Below are positions 56,779 through 64,000 of a stretch of DNA of 64,000 nucleotides, piece by piece. The first letter of the stretch is position 1, and each line of letters opens with the position of its first letter. The notes below the pieces were generated by a model. That model was not told the DNA's origin. It searched no databases and saw only the letters and a program-made list of their open reading frames with translations. The position numbers were made by a program, and so were the translations under genes. Origin of the DNA: Porodaedalea pini (lineage: Eukaryota; Basidiomycota; Agaricomycetes; Hymenochaetales; Hymenochaetaceae); the NCBI GenBank assembly GCA_002794775.1, contig NBAY01000033.1, positions 477,347-541,346 on the forward strand, in the 5' to 3' direction.

Positions 56779-58405
56779 GAGCTCTGATTCATAAATCTTG
56801 CACCTGAGATTTCTATCCCTTGAATATCGTAGTGTATATAGAGAGGAGTGAAAGAGAAGAAAGGGTGGCTTCTCTTGAGATGATGTTGGGTATCCTTATA
56901 TATATATATGAGTTTTATAGTTGTGAGAAAAGACGGCCAGATTCAATGCGCAGCAGGAGAGCTCAGGGACACATTCCCAGCAAAGTTCCACACACTGTGA
57001 CACTGGAATAAAGACAAAAATATACAGGCATGCAGAAAGAACAGAGGGGATAAAGTCTTGTGCTTTCAACGTATTTTTCATCATGGACTACTGGAATGTC
57101 CGCAGTTGCACCGAGGCAAGCCGAGCTTGAGCATTTCATTCGTCCACAGAAGCAGGTGCTTGTATTTAGAGAGCAGGAAGATGTGTGAGTGATGAGACCG
57201 TGCGAAGTTCATCAACACTGCAATCACTTGCGGCCGTTATGAGATAAATCTTCCCGAAAATGGGCTGTTGGGATTAAGAAACAGCAAAGGACTATTATAC
57301 CTGTGCAGCGACAGCATTGCCATCATAATGCAGAGGACACCTCCATCTTTATTCTCGTTATGGTCCGTGAAAATCAAAATTTCAGCATTAGTTGATCTTG
57401 ATATGAAAACAAGGCAGTAGTAGTCCTACCAGAAGAGTCATCATCATCATCTACATCAAAACCATCTTCAAGGCTCCATCTGGAGTTCTGGAGGATGCCT
57501 AGATGTATAGAGATTTTTGAGTGCTCAAAGTGTGTAGAGGGCGGTCGCAAAGTCTAGCCTGTGTTGCGTGAAGAAGCGGTCGAGCATCAAGTAATCCCGT
57601 TGAACAACGTACTTGTCGGAGTGTAGTCTCAGGTGTTAAAGGGGGAAAAGTACAAGAAAGAGGCATAAGTGAAGAGAGGAGGACTCAGAGTTTGAACCGA
57701 TTGTTCGTGCCTCGCGTTAGAGCCAGCACGTGCATGCACTGTGTGTAAAGCTGTACCTCTCCTACCGCAATCCAAAGCTCGCTTCGCCTCTGCCGTTTAT
57801 AATAACTGAACACACTGTCTGTTACTCGACGAATCTCGCTATGCAACGTACGATGGAGGGAAATGTTGCCCCAAGTCGTGGTTAAATCGTTCCGAGACGC
57901 GCGCCAAGTGAATGCTGCTGGCGACAGCCATATGTGGGCCACACTTCATCGACGCTTTGCTTTCAACTTTGAAGTTCGATATGTCTCTGCGCGGGAAGCC
58001 GGAAGCCATCCAAGTGCAAATTCTCCCCGAACTTATGACAGGAGTCCTGGCCGTCCACCGATCTTGCTGCCAAGCTTCACTCGTTCACTGTCCACCCTAC
58101 CGTTCAATATTTGTCGGAATATTACTGAGCTTCTAGAGCCGAACGGGTTCATAAACCTACAAAGAGTATGTTATAGCGAATCGCCTGCTGCTATCAAGGT
58201 TTTAGACTTGCAAATCTCTTCGTGACTTCGCCTAGTCCCATGCATATGGCTCACGCTCGCAGCTGATATGCTCGACTCTTGTCAACCATTGTCGTTGAAA
58301 GGATTCAAGAAATCTGTGGTCTAGACGCAGCAGAACTCTCAAAACTGATATGAAGAGGGCGCTACTTGCGTTATACGTGGGCGCAGCCAGACCCAAAGCT
58401 CGACG
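56779..58405. other. Region without recognised gene
   Basis: Frames of 60-120 codons on both strands (57685-57942 minus, 57863-58225 plus, overlapping antisense) lack motifs. A short (TA)n tract lies near 56897-56909 and a CAT repeat near 57438-57450. Confidence 0.4.
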
Positions 58406-58922
58406 CTCACACTCACAGGTGCCCAGTACCAGTACCTGTGCAGCACGCATGTCATCCATTGTCTCAATGTCTGTACGTGTTTCGATCAAGACGGCGTGCT
58501 TGATGGCAAACCATCTCCCGGCTGATGACCGATCCTGCGCCCGGCCCATTGGAGTTTCTGCATCCCGGTTCATCGCCATCGCTTTCACATCGAGGCAGAC
58601 GCCCGCACCGGTAGTGGTAAATGAAGGAAAATGGAGGAGAATGAAGAGCACGCGAACGAAGATACCGTGGTATTAGTCGCAAAGCAACAGAGGTCCACGT
58701 CGATCTGTCCGTCGATCTGCCAGGCCTCGCCGGCCCGGGTAAATTCGGTAACGACCCCGGCCATAATATTAATATGTTTTACTGGCAAGTACTCAGTACG
58801 AACGCAACACCTCATTTGAACACCTTTACAATATTAATCACCTTTATAGATTCTTCACTTCAAGTTGCCCATTCCCCTTGGTAACTCTAGATCTTATGCT
58901 CATTGCGCACGGACTCCCTTAA
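58406..58922 (+). repeat. Direct repeat copy B (~0.52 kb)
   Basis: Second copy of the sequence at 51704-52166. It is longer mainly through small insertions, including extra attaat motifs (ccataatattaatatg versus ccataatatg; acaatattaatcacc versus acaatcacc). Confidence 0.88.
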
Positions 58923-60121
58923 GCTTGAGGGATCAATTTGAGAAATTTGACAAAGCTCACGCATTTGCGAGTGAACAGTCCATATCAAGCTCAGGCGACT
59001 CACACAGTAAATTGAAAAGAAAAAAAGAAAAAAAGAGAGAGAAAAGCATTTGCATCCAAAGCCCGAACTTTCAACGAATCAACAACAGCAAAGATTGAAA
59101 AAAGATGAGTAAGATACACAACATAATATGCAAGAAGACTAGACACGCAAAACGAGGAACGAGAAACGAAGAACGAAGAGTGAGAACGACGAACGACGAA
59201 CGCGACAAAGGAAAAGAGAAGGGAACTAATGCAATCGATGTAGGTTCAGATGAGGGTTGTGCAGTGCGCAGGTACGAGTTATGGGTCGAGCGAGGACGAT
59301 GAGTAGGTAAATGTATGTTGAGAATGAGAATCGAGAAACCGGGAAAATTGAAAGCAGGAGTGATGGTGTAGATTGTGAGCAAAACGGAGTGAAAATGGAT
59401 GTGGCGAAATTGAAGAGGCGCGACGGCCTAGGAAGCGTAGGACCGACGCAAGATGTGTTTGAGAGGAAAGACTGAAAGCGACGATAGATGCAAGGGATAC
59501 TAGGACTAGGACTAAAGATAGGTGGGCGTGTACTGGCTATAGGGCCAGGAGCAACGAGCTGGGTCCGCGACAGCGGGAGTGGGTGAGGATATTCCTGACA
59601 AGGAACAAAAAGACGAACGAAAGCAAAAGAGAGGCGATGATGCAAAGAACAAGAGCAACGACATCCAATCCATAGACAAACAAGCAGCGATACGGGTTTG
59701 AAAACCCCATGAAGGAGTTATGGAGCAGGTTCCCAACGAATTCCTGTACAGTATCGACATGAATGGAGGTCAGCACGTGGAGTGGAGAACCCTGGAAAGG
59801 AACGTCTGGACTGCGGAAGTTGACTCCTTGACGAGAAAGGGTAGCGACGAGCGGCCCACGCAGCGGCCCACGGTCCGCGGCGAGCCAACCAGCGACGAAC
59901 GAAGTGATCTATACGCAAACGATAGAATGCGAAAATGAGCGGAAGAAAGCAAGATTCGAGGTAGGTGTAGATGGACAAGACGTCCCGAAGACAATTTAGC
60001 AGGAAAATATCATATCGATAGAGTGTTGGTGGTGGCGGAATAAATAGCGAGCGGAGGACGGGAGTACGCGTAGTGAGGAGCGAATTTGGAACTGAGAACC
60101 AGCGCGGAGAGACAAGGGTCC
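58923..60121. other. Low-complexity, purine-rich region
   Basis: Contains A/G-rich tracts (59015-59050) and a degenerate GAACGA-type repeat (about 59150-59215). Frames on the minus strand (59226-59645 and 59718-59978) are compositionally biased, with no family recognised. Confidence 0.4.
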
Positions 60122-60864
60122 CTAGCTCGCCGATGAAGGTAGTTCCTCAGGCATGCGCTGAACTCCAGCTGTGATCTCTCCTTCTGATCCCAGTATTGAT
60201 GCGACCGGTGCTGCATCCGCTATTGGAGAGGGTGCTAGAGGCACCTCTATATCAGGCTCAGCATCCATAGGCCCGAAATCCGAATCAGGCAGAGCAGACT
60301 GAGGAAGCCTATCCCTCGTCACCTGGTACTGACGTCGCGATACCATTCGATGTCTCGGACCCATGACCAGACACAGGTTCAGATTCTACGAACTCTGTCG
60401 GCACGCCAGACTGAGTTAACGCCGCATCTGCATCTTCCGCGACTGTCAAAGTCGGGATGGTGAACATGGGCTCTGCAGGCGAAGCCGGGAGGGGGATCAT
60501 CGCAGGTGAAGGAGGAGAGGAGACCGTCGTCGGCGTCGGAGCAGGCGACTGTACGCACGGAGACGGCGGGAGCGGTATCTCCGCCGCCGAAAGAAGCTTG
60601 CGGGGCGACGGCGGAAAAGGGACCGTAGCCTTTTCCATGGCGAGCAAGGCCAGCGTTGACAGATTTGACTGCGGGTGCATCGACGCGCGCAGAGGTTGTT
60701 GGTTCTGCTTTCGCATCTCCTTCTCCGACCTTTTGTCCTTCTTCCCTTTCCCCTTTCCCTTCTCCGCCTCTTCGCTCGACTTCCACCGGCGTCCTCGCTT
60801 CACATTCACGTTTGCGCTCTTCGTGCCATCCTCTTAGCTGATTCTGCAGCGCAAATATCGCCAT
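60122..60864 (-). CDS. Low-complexity protein, probable gene fragment (frames unresolved)
   Basis: Two overlapping minus-strand phases together look coding. The start MAIFALQNQLRGWHEERKRE continues EARTPVEVERR and is followed, one phase over, by SSEEAEKGKGKGKKDKRSEK then LSTLALLAMEKATVPFPPSP and Pro/Ser-rich repeats (IPLPPSP, IPLPASP). A third phase ends DFGPMDAEPDIEVPLAPSPI and PEELPSSAS at 60122. The first part suggests a helical, charged segment. No domain was recognised. The phase changes may be missed introns or frame breaks. Confidence 0.42.
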
Positions 60865-62170
60865 CGTGTCATCGCGTTATCTGCAAGCTGCTTTCCATAT
60901 TCCGGGGTCCCTTGAATGCGAAAAAGAAACCTTCCGCGCAAGTTGTTGATGCTGCCCAAACGCGATCGACTTCGATGAGATTCATTCTTCTACTCGGGCC
61001 CGGCTCTGAGCACAGCAGAATCGCCCGCCCTCACCGCCTTCACCGCAACTCTCATTTCCGAAATCGCCTCGTGCAAGGCTACGCTGACCGTGAGGGTCTT
61101 TGAGAACTTGTTCAGCATGCCCTTCACGAGCGTGTTGCACCGTCCGACGATCGTCTTCTCCTGCGTCGTGCGGTTCGCCTAGAGTCGTCGCAAGTAGCTA
61201 GATGTGAAGGATGAGGCTACCGTGAGCAAAGAAGCCGATACTGTGCGCGTCTATGTTTTCAGGTTAGTCTCACATATGAGGAGAATGGAAGGGAATGAGA
61301 CGTACGTTCGAATACCAGATACTCATACCCAGCACTTGCAGTCTCCCGACTACAAAGAGGTCGTTCCTGCAAATCCGCTGTTGAAAATTAAAAGGTAGAG
61401 ATGCGGCAGATATCACCTCTGGGGCTCTGCCGCGACATGTATGAGCTTCCGGATCCATTCGCGCAGCCTGACTCTGAATCCGAGACGCAAAGCCTTGTTC
61501 TCCGCAAATGGCTGCTCAAGCAATCTGAGCGCAATGCCAAGCCAGCAACGTGCGCGGTCAACTTCTAATTCACTTGCTATGACCGCTTTGTCCATCTCAT
61601 GCATTCTTTCACTCCGAGTGGCTTCCAGAGATGTGTGAGACACAAGATAGAAGATCATTTGTTCATGGAAGCGCGATGAACATTGTCATTGATTTTTCTG
61701 ACGTCTGGGAATCCCTGTTATGTTAATGAGTAATTTGAGGATGAAAAAATCAATATCACTTGCGATTGTAGAGGACCCAGAGGAAGCGAGAGAATATTAA
61801 TGATTTTGTTGTGATTTCACAGAGCCGACTCCTCTTCAGATGGTTTACGCAATCTGGTGAGCTCGAGATTGAAACAGATGTCAAATACATAGTTATTGCA
61901 GACGATGAAGTCGTCTTCACATTTTCACGTGTTTCAGCACAGAGTTGAAGGGTCAAAAGCTGGTCCATGACGCCAATCTATAAAGTACGATCACGTGAGA
62001 GAGAAGTCGAAGAAATGACAGGCCTCGCGCAAAGCTCATGCATCAATACTCCCATTTAATTTCTATTCTCGCCTCGAGTCCGCAGTCCACGGGACCTCAA
62101 GTGGAAATAAAGCGAAGATGGGTTGGGGGCAACTCGAAGATTGCGAAATCGAACATGACCTCTCTCCACC
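60865..62170. other. Region with possible helical minus-strand frames
   Basis: The minus-strand frame 61658-61413 (ELEVDRARCWLGIALRLLEQ) and the stretch TIVGRCNTLVKGMLNKFSKT (about 61150-61090) look protein-like and may belong to the gene at 60122-60864, but I cannot join them. The remainder is the divergent upstream region of the NLR gene. Confidence 0.35.
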
Positions 62171-64000
62171 ATGGCCGCCACTCTGTGTCACTATTCGTTG
62201 CAGGGTTCGTCTTCAGTTGCACAACTCATTCTAGTATTAACATATTCTGTACTAGGCATCCACCTTCAAAACGTGGTTTGCGATTTCAAAGTGCCGAAAC
62301 TTTATGTTAAAGTGAAGCTCGGTGACGTCGACATTAAGCGAACTCACACAATCAAAAATGACCTATCGCCTACCTGGAATGATGCTATTACATTGTAAGT
62401 GTGCTCGTAGGATAAAAATCAGATTTACTCAATGATGTGCGTAGTTCGTCGTCAGATTTATACACGGTTCTCAGCATCCGAGTGAAACAAGAATCATCGA
62501 ATGCATTCAGAATAAACCCCTGTGTCGCTTTTGTCCGCATCAGTATCGCCGACCTCATAGAGAAGTGCGCCAAAGGTGAAGGTATGCCTATATGTACACA
62601 AAATCTGTGACATTTCAACTGATCTTCGCCTACTAGCAGCAGAGCTAGATCTCCTTGCACCACCTGAAAAAGCGACCCTAACACCCGCAGGTGTTATCCA
62701 TTTATTTCTCAAGACCATTGATCCGATTCCGAAAGACAGTCTTGATATCAAAGATGCCGAAAAGGCAGTTCAGCAAATCAAAAAGGGAGCTGCAACCCCT
62801 ATGGCTGATGTGATCACGGAAGAAGTCATACAGTCAGGTGAAGAGGGTGACTCGGGAGCTGCAGCCTCTACAGCAGACGTGATCACAGACGAAATTATCC
62901 AGTTAGGCGACTCCACGGCTGGCGTGGTCGCTGGCGAAGTCACACTGTTGAGCGAGGGGAGCGACTTGTACAGATCCCTTAGCAGTCTTTCCTCAAAGTT
63001 GAGTGTATTTAGCCAAGCTACGGATGCTATGTACAATGTACGTCTCTTGTTCTTTATTGGAGGATTATTAACTATTCAGCGTAACTAGATTCACCCGTAT
63101 TTGAATGCCGCGTGGCAGGTGACTTCACTTTTGTGCAGGGTACGTTCGGCGAGCAATCTGTCGTGTATCACATGTCTTATGTGTACACTTCTGCGTAGGG
63201 CATTCAAAAGCAGTTCGAAACCGAGATGGAGGTCGTCGATCTGGTGTGTGCCATGGAAGAGGCCTTCGATTTCGTCGATAATGCCCAGGATCTTCCTCGC
63301 AAAGTTCAGAGTCTTGAACGAACCATCATCAGACTCCTCAAGCAAACGACCGAGTGCTGTCTCTTTATTCGGGGGTGTACTTGTCGTGGCCTTGTTGGTG
63401 AGTCTACATGTCTAACAGATTTTTTAAATCACAGAATGACCTTTTACTAGGACACGTGTTTAACTCGAATAACATGCGGAAGATAGACGAGTTCAAACAA
63501 GCTTTTGTCAAGCTTCGGAGGGAAGTCGAAAGTGGCATTAACGTGCAGGTTGCCATCGACTCAGCACGGATGACTCAACAGGCTGAAGTTGTAGGTGTGT
63601 GTTTATTTGATGTGATCATTGAGCTTCGTTGAAAGCCTTCAAAACAGGTCTTCAAAACCGACTCGAACCTGACAAGATGAATGCGTCAAATCGCCCTTCA
63701 TGTTTGCCCGGGACCCATGTCGAAATTCAGAACCAAATATTTGGCCACTTGTTTCAGGATACGAACTGGAACATTATCTGGCTGTATGGCGTTGCGGGCT
63801 CCGGAAAAAGTACTGTCAGTATGACCACCGCAGAAAACTTGCGCGACATGGGTCGTCTTGGGGCATTCCTGTTCTTTGAAAGAGGAGAAAGCGAGCCCGA
63901 CACCGTCGTTCGGACCATTGCTTTTCAGCTAGCATCTTTCGATTCCACTATTGCTAGACACATCTCCGCTGCTATAGAGCGGAACTATGGTATCATTTCG
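62171..64000 (+). CDS. NLR-type protein with C2 and NACHT NTPase domains (3' end outside window)
   Basis: Seven exons so far: 62171-62394, 62445-62581, 62637-63037, 63089-63139, 63199-63397, 63451-63594 and 63636 to beyond 64000, all in phase. A 51-nt in-frame stretch (62205-62255) is bounded by GT and AG and may be another intron. The N-terminus has C2-like strands (LYVKVKLGDVDIKRTHTI, NDLSPTWNDAI). A linker domain follows (IHPYLNAAWQVTSLLCRGIQ, ETEMEVVDLVCAMEEAFDFV, LPRKVQSLERTIIRLLKQTT) as in many mushroom NLRs. The NACHT core then begins: CLPGTHVEIQNQI, WLYGVAGSGKSTVSMTTAEN (Walker A) and LGAFLFFERGESEPDTVVRT. These proteins are thought to act in non-self or stress recognition, with repeats at the C-terminus. 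No break is seen up to the window edge. Confidence 0.88.

Noticed and set aside
57685..58225. Overlapping minus and plus frames of 85 and 120 codons
   Set aside because: They are mutually antisense with no family motif; not enough to call a gene.

Overview
The window looks like nuclear DNA of a filamentous basidiomycete, most likely an Agaricomycete. Genes carry many short introns (about 50-125 nt, nearly all GT-AG), and the recognisable families are typical of that group: F-box proteins with leucine-rich-repeat-like tails, glycoside hydrolase family 71, BTB proteins, C2-NACHT NLRs, a small Zn(II)2Cys6 protein and a Tad1-like LINE. All calls come from reading translations, splice signals and intron phases by eye; no database search was run.

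Region 1 (1-6 kb) holds three apparently intact plus-strand genes: the 3' part of a microbial-type PARG, a TMEM223-like two-helix protein with a presequence-like N-terminus, and a multi-pass membrane protein. Region 2 (6.6-12.6 kb, minus strand) has an F-box gene, a GH71 alpha-1,3-glucanase gene and an intact ketopantoate hydroxymethyltransferase gene (PanB/Ecm31). The F-box and GH71 genes splice cleanly on paper but carry single-base frame breaks. Region 3 (12.6-24.4 kb) is gene-poor and then full of relics: a large secreted-glycosidase-like gene with frameshifts and a stop codon, an HMG-box gene with two in-frame stops, and a cyclin gene with frameshifts and an internal deletion.

Region 4 (24.4-35.6 kb) starts with degenerate repeats (a tRNA-like head and paired AT-rich copies). 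It continues with an intact five-exon short-chain dehydrogenase and a broken copy of that gene's 5' end. Then comes a BTB gene whose two halves (28.65-29.21 kb and 34.73-35.58 kb, same strand) are separated by about 5.5 kb. The spacer holds a reversed 5' fragment of the Elongator subunit gene ELP1 and a coiled-coil gene. Region 5 (37.2-43.25 kb) is a nearly full-length non-LTR retrotransposon whose reading frames are intact except for four TGA stops.

Region 6 (44.3-58.9 kb) is repeat-rich: two long inverted-repeat (foldback) elements with related ends, a small Tc1/mariner-like MITE, a 252-bp tandem duplication, and a roughly 0.5-kb direct repeat at 51.7 and 58.4 kb. Between these lie an intact six-exon gene for a 194-aa Zn2Cys6 protein, a long acidic low-complexity gene and a decayed member of an expanded basidiomycete family. 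Region 7 (58.9-64 kb) ends with a low-complexity gene and the 5' part of a C2-NACHT NLR-type gene that runs off the right edge.

The strongest overall theme is dense gene decay between about 6.6 and 35.6 kb, mostly by single-base losses, beside a retrotransposon that instead decayed by transitions. No operon-like or biosynthetic cluster logic is visible.
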